Shown: positions 36,389 to 45,782, counted from the stretch's first letter. The stretch: 64,000 bases of DNA from Aliiruegeria haliotis (GCF_003003255.1 NZ_PVTD01000003.1:186001-250000); one strand, 5' to 3'. Translations and numbers: made by a program. The notes: generated by a model from the letters alone, not told the origin.

Positions 36389-36496
36389 AGACTGGTCGCA
36401 TGGATCCGAGATTTGATCGGCGAGGCTCTTAACACCGCCCGATTGATCCGCTAATCAGGCTGAGCGACAGGACATTCAACGGGAGGCGCAAGGCGC

Positions 36497-36637
36497 ATGG
36501 CAGACTCGAAGTACGAACACGGCAGCATGGACATTTCCGTGCAGGAGAAGACCTTTGACGGGTTCATCCGCATGGTGACCTGGGGCGCCGTGATCAGCAT
36601 TCTGCTGCTCATCTTCATTGGCCTGGTCAACGGCTGA
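36497..36637 (+). CDS. aa3-type cytochrome c oxidase subunit IV
   Basis: A 46-residue membrane protein, short enough to be missed by length filters. It begins MADSKYEHGSMDISVQEKTF, a polar N-terminal half with the DISVQEKTFDGFI signature of the bacterial aa3 subunit IV, and ends in one transmembrane helix (WGAVISILLLIFIGLV). In Paracoccus and Rhodobacter this subunit contacts subunits I and III. A GGGAGG at 36481-36486 lies ten bases before the ATG. The main oxidase genes are not in the window; ctaA is 18 kb away. Confidence 0.88.
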   Translation: MADSKYEHGSMDISVQEKTFDGFIRMVTWGAVISILLLIFIGLVNG

Positions 36638-36687
36638 TCCGGGCGCCTTTCCTGGACACGGCAGAGAAGGCAACAGGAGATCCCAAA

Positions 36688-37380
36688 ATGAAGAAACTGT
36701 TGCTGGCACTGTGCCTGCCGTTGCTGCTGGTTGCCTGCACCGGCTCCGGCCCCTGGGCGCCGGACGAGGCCGTTCAGGCTGCGCGCTACCGGGCCCCCGG
36801 TCCATCGACCATCACGCTTTTCACCATGGTCAACAATCGCTCCAACGAGGGTGCGCATTCGGGGCTGATGGTCAACGGCTCGCAACGGGTGATCTTCAAC
36901 CCGGCGGGCACCTTTCACCATCCCTACGCACCGCAGCGCGCGGACGTGCACTACGGCATCACCGATCCGCTGCTGGATTTCTTCATCGACTACCACGCAC
37001 GCAACACGTTCCGGGTGATCCGGCATGACGTCGAGGTGACACCGGAGCAAGCCGCCATCGCGCTCGCTCGAATCGAGTCCTACGGCGCGGTCCCGAACGC
37101 GTTCTGCACGACCTCCATCGGGCGCATCCTGCGCGGAGTTCCCGGGTTCGAGGACGCCCCGTCGTCCCCCTTCCCAAAGGCAACAATGCGCTATTTCGAC
37201 AAGATCCCCGGCGTGAAGATCTCCCGCTATTATGACGGCGGCCCGGATGATCGTTCCGATCTCTATTCGGACGGCGAAAGCAACACGACCTATGTCGCCG
37301 ACAACCCCGCAGCGCGGGCGGATATCATCGTCGAATACGGTCCCGACCCGGGATACAACACCCACCCCGAGTTGCAGTAG
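36688..37380 (+). CDS. Lipoprotein with possible permuted papain-like (NlpC/P60-type) domain
   Basis: A 230-residue lipoprotein: hydrophobic N-terminus and lipobox LVAC with Cys17. The mature part includes a GAHSGLMVNGSQRVIFNPAG segment with His57 and an AVPNAFCTTSIGRILRGVPG segment with Cys140. In circularly permuted NlpC/P60/LRAT-like enzymes a His-containing strand precedes the catalytic Cys helix in this order, so the pattern suggests such a fold. No database family is recognised with certainty. If right, it would be an outer-membrane-anchored peptidase or acyltransferase. It is convergent with azlD, three bases away. Confidence 0.75.
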   Translation: MKKLLLALCLPLLLVACTGSGPWAPDEAVQAARYRAPGPSTITLFTMVNNRSNEGAHSGLMVNGSQRVIFNPAGTFHHPYAPQRADVHYGITDPLLDFFIDYHARNTFRVIRHDVEVTPEQAAIALARIESYGAVPNAFCTTSIGRILRGVPGFEDAPSSPFPKATMRYFDKIPGVKISRYYDGGPDDRSDLYSDGESNTTYVADNPAARADIIVEYGPDPGYNTHPELQ

Positions 37381-37382
37381 CG

Positions 37383-37712
37383 TCAGCCTAGCAGGTAGAG
37401 CGCGAAATAGAGCGTGCCGAGCCCGCAGGCGATTGCAGCAAGCAGGCTGCGCGTGATGTATCCCGACGCTGCGGTCACGAGCGCGGCCAGGATCCGGGCC
37501 AGATCCGGTTGACCGCCGGTGGCCTCCGGCCAGGCCACAAGCGGTGCCACGAGCGCCGGCAGAACCGCAACGGGCGTGTATCGCAGGTGGCGCTGGACCC
37601 AAGGCGGGAGTTCCCGCCCCCCGATCAGCCCCAGGAACGAAAACCGGATCAGGAAAGTGCCCACCGCCATCCCGGCAATCAGGGCCCAGATTTCCCAGGT
37701 TGCATAGGTCAT
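37383..37712 (-). CDS. azlD: AzlD family branched-chain amino acid transport subunit
   Basis: A 109-residue membrane protein with three to four helices (IWALIAGMAVGTFLIRFSFL, AVLPALVAPLVAW, ILAALVTAASGYITRSLLAAIACGLGTLYF) and the conserved NIRF-like FLIRFSFLGL and YTPVAVLPALV motifs of AzlD. With AzlC it forms a two-component exporter for branched-chain amino acids. Its start overlaps the azlC end by four bases. The frame continues open upstream through azlC in another phase but only this part encodes AzlD. Confidence 0.9.
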   Translation of the reverse strand: MTYATWEIWALIAGMAVGTFLIRFSFLGLIGGRELPPWVQRHLRYTPVAVLPALVAPLVAWPEATGGQPDLARILAALVTAASGYITRSLLAAIACGLGTLYFALYLLG

Positions 37713-38434
37713 CCTACCGCCCTTCGTGTCTTTCCGGCTGTCAGCCTGCGCTCCAGCTCTGCGGCGCAGACCAGCGCCACCGCGGCAGCGACCAGCATGC
37801 CGGTGTTGTAGGGCAGCCCTGCCAAGACCAGCCCCAGCACAGATGCCACGAATGCCGCCACCACATGCGGAAGTGTTCGGAGGGCCGGCGCGACAACGGC
37901 GATGAACGTGATCGGCACGGCAAAATCGAGCGCGATTTCCGGCGGGATCTGCCCGCCAACCACTGCGCCGAGATAGGTGAACGTGATCCAGCAAGGCGCA
38001 ACCAACGACACCGCCCCCATGTAGTAGGCGACCCGCTGGGACAGGGGAATATCCGGGCATTCTTCGAATTTCACCATGCTGAGAGCATAGTTCTGGTCGA
38101 ACATCAGGTAGGCCATCGCCATCCGCTGCCACATCGGCGCCGCGCCCAGGTAGGGCACCAGCGAGGCGGAATACATCGCCATCCGCAGGTTCACCGCAAG
38201 CGCGGAAGCCAGAACGATCAGCGCGGGTGCATTGTCCTGCATCATCTGCACCGCGGTGATCTGCGCCGCCCCGGCAATGACCAGCACGGTGAAGCCCATG
38301 ATCTCCCGGATACCGAGTCCGGCCTCCGTGGCAATGACACCGAACAGGAAGCCGAAGGGCACGACGACGATCAGGAATGGGGCGCTGCTGCGCATTCCTG
38401 AAAGGAAGGCCGCAAGGGGTGTGGTGAAGTTCAC
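37709..38434 (-). CDS. azlC: AzlC family branched-chain amino acid export permease
   Basis: A 241-residue membrane protein of the AzlC family with five or six helices. Motifs include SAPFLIVVVPFGFLFGVIATEAGL, AGAAQITAVQMM, NLRMAMYSASLVPYLG, and LMFDQNYALSM, all typical. Start: GTG at 38434 gives MNFTTPLAAFLSGM; a TTG two codons upstream (38440) is also possible and neither has a strong ribosome site. It is divergent from the GNAT gene. Confidence 0.9.
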   Translation of the reverse strand: MNFTTPLAAFLSGMRSSAPFLIVVVPFGFLFGVIATEAGLGIREIMGFTVLVIAGAAQITAVQMMQDNAPALIVLASALAVNLRMAMYSASLVPYLGAAPMWQRMAMAYLMFDQNYALSMVKFEECPDIPLSQRVAYYMGAVSLVAPCWITFTYLGAVVGGQIPPEIALDFAVPITFIAVVAPALRTLPHVVAAFVASVLGLVLAGLPYNTGMLVAAAVALVCAAELERRLTAGKTRRAVG

Positions 38435-38484
38435 TGGCAAGCTCTAGATTGCAATGGTCCGCGCATAGGGGATCCCGGCGCGGG

Positions 38485-39135
38485 ATGCAATCAGTGGCAG
38501 CCGAACGGCTGAAAGGACGGGCGGGCGTGCGTGTCGAGCGAGGGTTTCGCGAAGAGGACAGGGACCAGGTGGCGCGAATGTTCTGGGAAGCATTCTCCGG
38601 CAAGCTCGGGCGAATTCTAGGCCCACAGGACCTTGCGCTGCGGTTTCTGCATGGCGCGGTTCGCCCCAGCCACGCCCTGACGGTTCTGGACGAGGACGGC
38701 ACCTTGCTCGGCGTCGCCGGGTACAAGACCCAACGCGGCGGTTTCGTGGCGGCAACCTATGGTGACCTTGCGCGGGTCTACGGTGCCATCGGCGCGGTCT
38801 GGCGCGGCGTGCTGCTCGACCTGACCGACCGGCCGATGGCGGAGGGGCAATTCTTGATGGACGGGATCTTCGTTGCGTCGGATGCGCGTGGCCGAGGTGT
38901 CGGCACGACCCTCATCGAAGCGATCATGCAGGAAGCCGCCCGGCAGGGTATGCAGACCGTCCGTCTCGACGTCATCGACCGGAATCCGCGTGCGAGGGCG
39001 CTTTACGAAAGATTGGGGTTCATCCCGACTGGCAAGGTGCGGACGCGGCCGTTCGGTCGCATCTTCGGGTTTCGGGAAGCGACGACCATGACATGTCCGG
39101 TGCCGCCGCGCCCGCGATCAGTCAAACGTCCCTGA
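38485..39135 (+). CDS. GNAT family N-acetyltransferase
   Basis: A 216-residue protein whose central part is a GNAT fold: VERGFREEDRDQVARMFWEAF at the beginning, the acetyl-CoA loop DARGRGVGTTLIEAIMQEA, and VIDRNPRARALYERLGF. The extension before the fold is short and may be shorter still, since an in-frame GTG at 38527 lies before VRVERGF. The substrate is unknown. Its stop overlaps the convergent membrane-protein gene by 18 bp. Confidence 0.88.
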   Translation: MQSVAAERLKGRAGVRVERGFREEDRDQVARMFWEAFSGKLGRILGPQDLALRFLHGAVRPSHALTVLDEDGTLLGVAGYKTQRGGFVAATYGDLARVYGAIGAVWRGVLLDLTDRPMAEGQFLMDGIFVASDARGRGVGTTLIEAIMQEAARQGMQTVRLDVIDRNPRARALYERLGFIPTGKVRTRPFGRIFGFREATTMTCPVPPRPRSVKRP

Positions 39136-40149
39136 CACCCGCCCCACAAGCATGAACGCGCGCGCCGACCGGGTTTCGGCGAAAGCTGCGATCTCTGCAT
39201 CCGTCGCGTTCTTCTCGAAGCTGGCAAACGTGGTGTCGAAGCGCCGCAGGAAGTGATGGGCACAGTCGCGGAACACGGGGTCCTGCCGCATACGTCCTGC
39301 CGTCAGTGCCAGGCTGGAGCGGTCACGGATGCCGCCGAGTCCGGCAATGCTGCGCCCGCGCTCGCCTTCTGCGAACTTGCGCCAGACCTCTGCCTGGGCA
39401 CTGTCCGGGGCAAGGTCGTCCATGTAGATCCCGTCTTCGGCGAGAAGCGTCAGGATGTCCTGAGCGGAGCGCACGAGGGCGGAGGCCGTCGGGTCCTTCA
39501 ACGCGATGCGCAAGGCCCGGAAGCCTTCCCTGTCCCGCTCGTCCTCGGGAAAGTTTAGCGCGCGGATGAAATCCTCCGACGAAATCCGTTCCGCGATATC
39601 CTCAACCGACGTGCCGAGGGCCAGCGTGGGTTGCGCGGCATCGGGCTTCGGCTCCGCTGGCTTCGCGCCCGAGAGCGCCGGTCGCTCGGTGGGCCGCAAC
39701 CGGACATTCGCCTGCGCATTGACCGAGGTCAGGTGTGCCAAAGCGGCTTCGGTTTTCTTCTGGGCCCGCGCGATCTCGTCAAGCTTCTGTTCCAGTGGCA
39801 GCCGCAACCCGTCAGCCTGCTGCGGCGCCTGGCTCGAATAGGCATGCCGCATGGCATCGATGGCGGCCTGAAGCCGCGCACTCTCCTCCCGCATCTGCCT
39901 TGCATTGCGCGCCGACGTCACGGCGATCCAGATCAGCGCAACCGGCAGGAACACCGCGAGCAGGGTCATCAGGAACCGTGCTGGGTCGAAACCCGCCGTG
40001 TCGTCCCCGGGTAGCACGAGGAAAAAGACACCGGCGCCCAGAAGCCACAGCGCACTCACCGCCAGCCCGATGACATCGGCCGGGTCCCGCCCTGCCTTCG
40101 GGGCCGGAGGTGTGGTTGCGCCGAGTTTCGGGGCGGGTTTTTGGTTCAT
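39118..40149 (-). CDS. Hypothetical membrane protein with coiled coil
   Basis: A 343-residue protein of no family I recognise. After a proline-rich N-terminus there are two membrane helices (IGLAVSALWLLGAGVFFLVL and FLMTLLAVFLPVALIWIAVT, residues ~28-80), then a charged coiled-coil region with Ala/Gln/Glu (~85-150) and a soluble C-terminal domain (EDFIRALNFPEDERDREGFR, SAQDILTLLAEDGIYMDDL, RDCAHHFLRRFDTTFASFE). It sits 12 bp after greA in the same direction and may be co-transcribed with it. A cytoplasmic C-terminal domain is likely. Confidence 0.75.
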   Translation of the reverse strand: MNQKPAPKLGATTPPAPKAGRDPADVIGLAVSALWLLGAGVFFLVLPGDDTAGFDPARFLMTLLAVFLPVALIWIAVTSARNARQMREESARLQAAIDAMRHAYSSQAPQQADGLRLPLEQKLDEIARAQKKTEAALAHLTSVNAQANVRLRPTERPALSGAKPAEPKPDAAQPTLALGTSVEDIAERISSEDFIRALNFPEDERDREGFRALRIALKDPTASALVRSAQDILTLLAEDGIYMDDLAPDSAQAEVWRKFAEGERGRSIAGLGGIRDRSSLALTAGRMRQDPVFRDCAHHFLRRFDTTFASFEKNATDAEIAAFAETRSARAFMLVGRVSGTFD

Positions 40150-40161
40150 CGCGGGGCCGAC

Positions 40162-40632
40162 TCAGACATATTTGATGCTGAGGATCTCATACCCCTTTTC
40201 GCCGCCCGGTGTGCGAACTTCGATACTGTCGCCCTCTTCCTTGCCGATCAGTGCCCGCGCAATGGGCGACTTGATGTTCAACAAGCCCCTTTCGAGGTCG
40301 GCCTCGGGCTCACCCACGATCTGGTAGGTCTTCTCTTCGTCGCTGTCCTCGTCGACGATTGTTACGGTCGCGCCGAACTTGATCGACCCCGAGAGCGACG
40401 CGGGGTCGATCACGTTGGCGAGGGAAATGTACCCCTCCAATTCCTTGATGCGCCCCTCGATGAAGCTCTGCTTCTCCCGAGCGGAATGGTACTCTGCGTT
40501 CTCGGACAGGTCACCGTGTTCGCGGGCCTCCGCAATCGCCTTGATGATGGCAGGGCGGTCCTCGGTCTTCAGCTTCTTGAGCTCGGCGTCCAGCGCGGTG
40601 AAACCCGCGCGAGTCATAGGTATCTTTTCCAT
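40162..40632 (-). CDS. greA: Transcription elongation factor GreA
   Basis: GreA stimulates RNA cleavage by stalled RNA polymerase. The 156-residue protein has the N-terminal coiled-coil hairpin ([40 protein letters not shown] with the acidic tip DLSENAEY) and the C-terminal FKBP-like domain ([38 protein letters not shown]). ATG 40632 is supported by the family N-terminus and a plausible promoter upstream; the open frame extends further but is not GreA-like. Confidence 0.96.
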   Translation of the reverse strand: MEKIPMTRAGFTALDAELKKLKTEDRPAIIKAIAEAREHGDLSENAEYHSAREKQSFIEGRIKELEGYISLANVIDPASLSGSIKFGATVTIVDEDSDEEKTYQIVGEPEADLERGLLNIKSPIARALIGKEEGDSIEVRTPGGEKGYEILSIKYV

Positions 40633-40678
40633 TTTGGTCTCTGCACGATCTGGAATGTCGGGATGAGAGTTGAAGGCC

Positions 40679-40707
40679 CTTAACCCAAGCGGGCAAGGCA
40701 AAGTCAA
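40679..40707 (-). promoter_or_regulatory. Candidate promoter of greA
   Basis: On the minus strand TTGACT (40707-40702), 17-base spacer, GTTAAG (40684-40679), 46 bases before the greA start. Confidence 0.45.
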
Positions 40708-40838
40708 GGGGTTTGCGGCGCCCGCTTCAATCCATCTTGCCGGGCTCCGGTGTTTGGCAAACTGAAAGCTGGCAGGTCATTGGCCGGATTGTCGACCCGA
40801 TTGCCCGGCCAACAAAGCAACCTCGCCGAGAAACCACC

Positions 40839-41273
40839 ATGCACGCCGACCGCGCACAGCCGCCCGGAGTTTCCCAGAGACAACCGTGTTCCGTCTCGAA
40901 ACCTATGGAGGTGCTACGTGTTGTTCCCCGGGTGTCCGCTCCCGTTCCGTTTCCCGAGCATGAGTGCGTCCGTGCGCTTGGCGCCGAACAGGCACAACGT
41001 GTATTCCGAATCTACTTAACGGAGGTGAAGGCGCTTTTGAAGGCTCGTGGCGTTGGTGTGCCTCCTATTTGCCTGGACACAGACGGTTGCATGAAAATGG
41101 AGTATCGGCACAGGAATCCGAAGGACGCGCCTCACGGAAATGATGTGTTCGGGGAAATCATGATCCGCAAGGTGATTGATTGGTGCAACGCGCTGCCCCC
41201 GGACGCGGATGCGCCAGCGCCTGAGGGTGGTGCGATAGCGCACTGCGTCATTGTGATGCTGCGTTACAATTGA
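40839..41273 (+). CDS. Unrecognised orphan protein
   Basis: A possible 144-residue protein in a 716-bp gap between greA and the ETF-QO gene. ATG 40839 (MHADRAQPPG) or ATG 40905 (MEVLRVVPRV) could start it; neither has a good ribosome site. The C-terminal two thirds look coding: HECVRALGAEQAQRVFRIYL, LKARGVGVPPICLDTD, NDVFGEIMIRKVIDWCNALP, GAIAHCVIVMLRYN. There is no signal peptide and no family I know. Base composition is a little lower in GC than the neighbours, so recent acquisition or fast evolution is possible. A chance open frame cannot be excluded. Confidence 0.4.
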   Translation: MHADRAQPPGVSQRQPCSVSKPMEVLRVVPRVSAPVPFPEHECVRALGAEQAQRVFRIYLTEVKALLKARGVGVPPICLDTDGCMKMEYRHRNPKDAPHGNDVFGEIMIRKVIDWCNALPPDADAPAPEGGAIAHCVIVMLRYN

Positions 41274-41348
41274 CGACGTACTTTTGTGTCCGTTAGGCAG
41301 TGCCGCAGCTACATATTGTTCCGCACAGAGCCAGAATCGGGAAAAGCA

Positions 41349-43001
41349 ATGAGCGATATCGAACGCGAAGCGATGGACTACGATGTTGTCGTCGTGGGTG
41401 CAGGCCCCTCAGGGCTGTCGGCGGCAATCCGTCTGAAACAGCTCGACCCGGATCTCGATGTGGTCGTACTTGAAAAAGGGTCCGAAGTGGGCGCCCATAT
41501 CGTCTCGGGGGCCGTCATGGATCCCGCGGGGCTCGACGCGCTGATCCCGGACTGGAAGGACAAGGGCGCCCCGATCACCACGAAGGTGAAGAAGGACGAA
41601 TTCTACATGCTCGGCGAGGGCGGCCAGATCCGGCTGCCCAACATGATGATGCCGCCGCTGATGAACAACCATCACTGCTACATCGTCTCTCTCGCCAACG
41701 TCTGCCGCTGGATGGCCGAGCAGGCCGAAGCGTTGGGTGTTGAGATCTTTCCGGGCATGGCCTGCTCCGAGCTGGTCTATGGCGAGACTGGCGAGGTCAA
41801 GGGTGTGGTGGCCGGCGAGTTCGGCCGGAACCCCGATGGCACGCCCGGCCCGGGGTACGAGCCCGGCATGGTGCTGAACGGCAAGTATGTCTTCATCTCC
41901 GAAGGGGTGCGCGGGTCGCTGGCGAAGGAGTTGATCGCCAGGTACGAGCTCGACAAGGAGTGCGATGTTCCCAAGTTCGGCCTCGGGATGAAGGAGATCT
42001 GGGAGATCGACCCCGCAAAGCACCGCGAAGGCACGGTCACGCATACGATGGGCTGGCCGCTCGGTTCGAACGCAGGGGGCGGTTCCTTCATCTATCACAT
42101 GGAGAACAACCAGGTCTGTGTCGGTTTCGTTGTACACCTGAACTATGCCAACCCAACCCTCTTCCCCTACATGGAGTTCCAGCGGTTCAAGCATCACCCG
42201 ATGCTCAAGGAATTGCTGGAGGGTGGCAAGCGTGTGGCCTATGGCGCCCGTGCGATCTCGGAGGGTGGCTACCAGTCGATCCCGAAGAGCTGTTTCCCCG
42301 GCGGCGCGCTGCTCGGCTGTTCCTCCGGCCTGATCAACGTGCCTCGGATCAAGGGCATCCACAACGCGATGCACTCCGGCAAGGAAGCCGCCGAAGCCGC
42401 CCATGCCGCGATCAAGGCCGGGCGCGCCAGCGACGAGCTGACGGACTACAACGAGGGCCTGCGCACCGGCCCCGTCGGCAAGGATCTCAAGCCAGTCCGC
42501 AACGTGAAGCCGCTCTGGTCAAAGTTCGGACTGTTGGGCGGCCTCGCCTTTGGCGGGCTCGACATGTGGCTGGGCTCCAAAACCGGCTGGAATCCCTTCG
42601 GCACGATGAAACATGGCAAGACCGACGCGCAATCGACGAAAGACGTACGCGAATGCCAGCCGATCGAGTACCCGAAGCCGGATGGAAAACTCTCCTTCGA
42701 CCGGCTGACCAACGTGAGCTTTTCCATGACCAGCCATGAGGAAAGCCAGCCCTGCCACCTGAAGCTGGCCAACGAAGAACTGGCCGTGCGCGAAGACCTT
42801 GGCCGCTACGCCGGCATATCCTCGCGCTATTGCCCCGCCGGGGTCTACGAGTTTGTCGAGGACGACGGGGCCGCACCGCGGTTCGTCATCAACTTCTCCA
42901 ACTGCGTCCACTGCAAGACCTGTGACATCAAGGATCCGACCGGGAACATCACTTGGACCGTCCCGCAGGGCGGCGACGGGCCGAACTACCCGAACATGTG
43001 A
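41349..43001 (+). CDS. Electron transfer flavoprotein-ubiquinone oxidoreductase
   Basis: ETF-QO passes electrons from ETF, fed by acyl-CoA dehydrogenases, to ubiquinone. The 550-residue protein has the FAD motif VVVVGAGPSGLSAAIRLKQL, a LNGKYVFISEGVRGSLAKEL region, quinone-site/membrane segment GSNAGGGSFIYHMENNQVCVGF, and the 4Fe-4S ligands Cys495 (RYCPAGVYEF), Cys519, Cys522 and Cys525 (CVHCKTCDIKDP). It would serve the acyl-CoA dehydrogenase encoded at 33 kb among others. ATG 41349 is chosen because upstream open sequence reads unlike the family. A strong terminator follows. Confidence 0.97.
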   Translation: MSDIEREAMDYDVVVVGAGPSGLSAAIRLKQLDPDLDVVVLEKGSEVGAHIVSGAVMDPAGLDALIPDWKDKGAPITTKVKKDEFYMLGEGGQIRLPNMMMPPLMNNHHCYIVSLANVCRWMAEQAEALGVEIFPGMACSELVYGETGEVKGVVAGEFGRNPDGTPGPGYEPGMVLNGKYVFISEGVRGSLAKELIARYELDKECDVPKFGLGMKEIWEIDPAKHREGTVTHTMGWPLGSNAGGGSFIYHMENNQVCVGFVVHLNYANPTLFPYMEFQRFKHHPMLKELLEGGKRVAYGARAISEGGYQSIPKSCFPGGALLGCSSGLINVPRIKGIHNAMHSGKEAAEAAHAAIKAGRASDELTDYNEGLRTGPVGKDLKPVRNVKPLWSKFGLLGGLAFGGLDMWLGSKTGWNPFGTMKHGKTDAQSTKDVRECQPIEYPKPDGKLSFDRLTNVSFSMTSHEESQPCHLKLANEELAVREDLGRYAGISSRYCPAGVYEFVEDDGAAPRFVINFSNCVHCKTCDIKDPTGNITWTVPQGGDGPNYPNM

Positions 43002-43020
43002 TCGGGACCAACACCGACCA

Positions 43021-43053
43021 CGGCCCGGGCCATGTCCCCGGGCCGTTTTTCTT
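43021..43053 (+). terminator. Rho-independent terminator after ETF-QO
   Basis: Perfect 9-bp stem CGGCCCGGG / CCCGGGCCG (43021-43029 and 43037-43045) with a seven-base loop, followed by TTTTTC and more T residues. Located 19 bases after the ETF-QO stop. Confidence 0.85.
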
Positions 43054-43243
43054 TGGGCCAGGCCACTTTGCCCCGGTGTTCCGTCCGGTTCACAGGTGTG
43101 TTCTCGCTGCCCGACCTGCAATTTCCCGCTCACGTTCACGTCAACCGGGCCACCTTGGGCCGGGGATCTTCAGCGGCGTCTATTGTTTCGCCCCCGTGCC
43201 AGAGCTACGGTATCCGTCAGCAGTTGATGATGAGGCCGAGCAC

Positions 43244-44962
43244 TTGCCCCGTATCCATTCCCTTCGCCTGACGCTGGCCACGGCCATCGGCCTTGCCCTC
43301 GCCACCCCCGTCCCTGCACAGGACGATCCCGGGCGGGGCTTCTCCGGTGCCTACCTGGCGGCGCGCCACGCCAGCTACCACAGCGACTTCCGGGCCGCTG
43401 CCGACTATTACACCCGCGCCCTCATGCGTGACCGGCGCAATCCCATGCTTCAGGAAAGCGCGCTCGTGGCCTATGCCGCGCTCGGCGAGATTGAGATGGC
43501 CGTGCCCATCGCGCGGCAGATGCAGGCCACCGGCCTCACCAGCCAGATTTCCAACATGGTCCTCATGGGAGGGGATCTGAAGGAGGAACAGTATCAGGCG
43601 GTCCTCGATGCTCTCGGGACGAAGCTGTCTGTCGGTCCGTTGGTCGACTCCCTCGTGGAGGCCTGGTGCCTTATGGGGCTTGGCCGAGTGGACGAGGCCA
43701 TGGCGGCCTTCGACAAGGCATCCTCCGACACAGGGCTGATGGCCTTCGGACTCTACCACAAGGCCCTCGCGCTATCCCTCGCCGGCGATTTCGAAGCCGC
43801 CGAGGCGCTGTTCTCAGGCGAGGGCGGCGCGCCACTGCGCCTGACGCGTCGGGGCGCCATCGCCCATTCGCAGGTCCTGAGCCAACTTGATCGCAACGAT
43901 CATGCGCTGGACCTGATCGCGGCAGGCTGGGGCTCGGACCTCGACCCGGGTCTCGAAGAGCTTGTCACGCGGCTCCAGGCGGGCGAGAAAATCCCCTTCA
44001 GCCAGATCGGTAGTGTTCAGGACGGGCTGGCGGAAGTCTTCTACACCGTGGCGGGTGCGTTGGAGGGTGAGGCCGCCGACAGCTACACGTTGCTCTACGC
44101 GCGGGTGTCCGAATACCTGCGCCCCGACCATGTCGATGCAATTCTCCTCGGGGCCGGCCTTCTGGAGGCGCAGGAGCAATACGACCTCGCCACCGAAGCC
44201 TACAACCGTGTCCCGCGCGACAATGCGGGCTTCCACGTGGCGGAGATCGGCCGCTCCGCCGCTCTTCGCGCCGCCGGCAAGAACGAGGCCGCGGTCGAAG
44301 TGCTGGAACAGCTCGCGGAAACCCATGGCGACATGCCGATCGTGCAGATCACCCTTGGCGACATGCTGCGCGGCGAGGAACGCTACGAGGAAGCCTCCAA
44401 GGCCTATGACGCCGCCATTGCGCTTTTCGACGAGCCGGACCCTGCGCAATGGATCGTTTACTACACCCGTGGGATCACCCATGAGCGCATGAAACGCTGG
44501 GATGAGGCCGAACCCGATTTTCTCAAGGCGCTGGAGCTCAATCCCGGCCAGCCACAGGTGCTCAATTACCTCGGCTATTCTTACGTCGAGATGCAGACCA
44601 ACCTCGACGAGGCGCTTGCGATGATCGAGGAGGCCGTCGCCGCCCAGCCCGGCTCGGGCTACATCACCGACAGTCTGGGGTGGGTCCTGTATCGCATGGG
44701 AAAATATGACGAGGCCGTCATCCATCTGGAGCGCGCTGCCGAACTCATGGCGGTGGACCCGATTGTCAACGATCACCTCGGCGATGCCTACTGGGCTGTC
44801 GGCCGAAGAATCGAAGCCGAGTTCCAGTGGCACCGTGCACTGTCCTTCGACCCGGAACCGGAGGAGGCGGAGCGCATTCGCCGAAAGCTCGACGTCGGGC
44901 TGGACCTCGTGCTGGAGGAAGAAGGGGCGGAGCCGCTTCATGTCGCCAACGACGACGGTTGA
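43244..44962 (+). CDS. Tetratricopeptide repeat protein, exported
   Basis: A ~572-residue protein with a signal peptide ([21 protein letters not shown]) and many TPR units over most of its length, for example [92 protein letters not shown]. Such proteins scaffold complexes in the periplasm; a partner is unknown. No ATG is suitably placed: TTG 43244 starts directly before the signal peptide and has TGAGG upstream, so I prefer it; GTG 43196 is an in-frame alternative. The 3' end overlaps ispE by 23 bases. Confidence 0.85.
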   Translation: MPRIHSLRLTLATAIGLALATPVPAQDDPGRGFSGAYLAARHASYHSDFRAAADYYTRALMRDRRNPMLQESALVAYAALGEIEMAVPIARQMQATGLTSQISNMVLMGGDLKEEQYQAVLDALGTKLSVGPLVDSLVEAWCLMGLGRVDEAMAAFDKASSDTGLMAFGLYHKALALSLAGDFEAAEALFSGEGGAPLRLTRRGAIAHSQVLSQLDRNDHALDLIAAGWGSDLDPGLEELVTRLQAGEKIPFSQIGSVQDGLAEVFYTVAGALEGEAADSYTLLYARVSEYLRPDHVDAILLGAGLLEAQEQYDLATEAYNRVPRDNAGFHVAEIGRSAALRAAGKNEAAVEVLEQLAETHGDMPIVQITLGDMLRGEERYEEASKAYDAAIALFDEPDPAQWIVYYTRGITHERMKRWDEAEPDFLKALELNPGQPQVLNYLGYSYVEMQTNLDEALAMIEEAVAAQPGSGYITDSLGWVLYRMGKYDEAVIHLERAAELMAVDPIVNDHLGDAYWAVGRRIEAEFQWHRALSFDPEPEEAERIRRKLDVGLDLVLEEEGAEPLHVANDDG

Positions 44963-45782
44963 GGCCTTCGCCCCGGCCAAGATCAACCTGACGCTACACG
45001 TCACAGGACAGCGCCCCGACGGATACCACCTGCTGGACAGCCTCGTGGTTTTCGCGGATGTCGGAGATACGATCTCCGCAGAGGACGCGCCCGACACATC
45101 CCTGGCGGTGGACGGCCCGCGCCGCGCTGGCGTCCCGGTGGATGATGGCAATCTGGTGCTGAAGGCAGCGCGCCTCATGCCCGGCGCGAATGCCGCGCTC
45201 ACACTGACCAAGCGTCTGCCTGCCGCCTCCGGGATTGGCGGTGGCTCGGCGGATGCCGCGGCAACCCTGCGCGCGCTGCATGCCCTGACCGGCGCCCCCC
45301 TGCCCGATGGTCGTGACGTGCTGGCGCTTGGCGCAGACGTTCCTGTTTGCCTTGAGGGTCGCGCTGTGCGGATGTCCGGGATAGGGGAGAGGCTTGCCCC
45401 GGTGCCCCCCTTGCCACCACTTCCCGCCGTCCTCGCGAATCCGGGCATCGAGGTTCCGACACCGTCGGTTTTCAAAGCCCTCGCGCGCAGGGACAACGCA
45501 CCGATGCCGGACATCCCGCAGTTCACCACGCCGGGTGAAATCGCGGAATGGCTGGCAACACAGCGCAACGACCTCGAACCGCCGGCCCGGAAGCTGGCGC
45601 CGCAGATCACCGAGACGCTGACTGCTCTCTCTGCTTTGCCCGGCTGCCAACTCGCCCGCATGTCCGGATCGGGGGCCACTTGCTTCGCGCTTTTTTCTAC
45701 TCCTGAGGAAGCGGAGAGCGCCGCCCGAAGCCTTCGGCAGAATCACCCGGACTGGTGGACAGCGGCCACACGCCTGAGCTGA
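44940..45782 (+). CDS. ispE: 4-diphosphocytidyl-2-C-methyl-D-erythritol kinase
   Basis: IspE phosphorylates CDP-methylerythritol in the MEP isoprenoid pathway. The 280-residue GHMP kinase has the N-terminal [22 protein letters not shown], the ATP loop [40 protein letters not shown], and [13 protein letters not shown] near the end. ATG 44940 lies inside the 3' end of the TPR gene; an earlier in-frame start would extend further into it and break the family N-terminus. The pair is probably translationally coupled. Confidence 0.95.
   Translation: MSPTTTVEAFAPAKINLTLHVTGQRPDGYHLLDSLVVFADVGDTISAEDAPDTSLAVDGPRRAGVPVDDGNLVLKAARLMPGANAALTLTKRLPAASGIGGGSADAAATLRALHALTGAPLPDGRDVLALGADVPVCLEGRAVRMSGIGERLAPVPPLPPLPAVLANPGIEVPTPSVFKALARRDNAPMPDIPQFTTPGEIAEWLATQRNDLEPPARKLAPQITETLTALSALPGCQLARMSGSGATCFALFSTPEEAESAARSLRQNHPDWWTAATRLS

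Noticed and set aside
37383-38726. 447-codon frame that joins AzlD to upstream sequence
   Set aside because: The upstream part is an out-of-phase reading of azlC; only the last 109 residues are AzlD.
41284-41315. TTGTGT with TACATA before ETF-QO as a promoter
   Set aside because: The spacer is 20 bases and the match is weak.
43814-45679. 621-codon minus-strand open frame
   Set aside because: Antisense to the TPR gene and ispE, both clearly coding.
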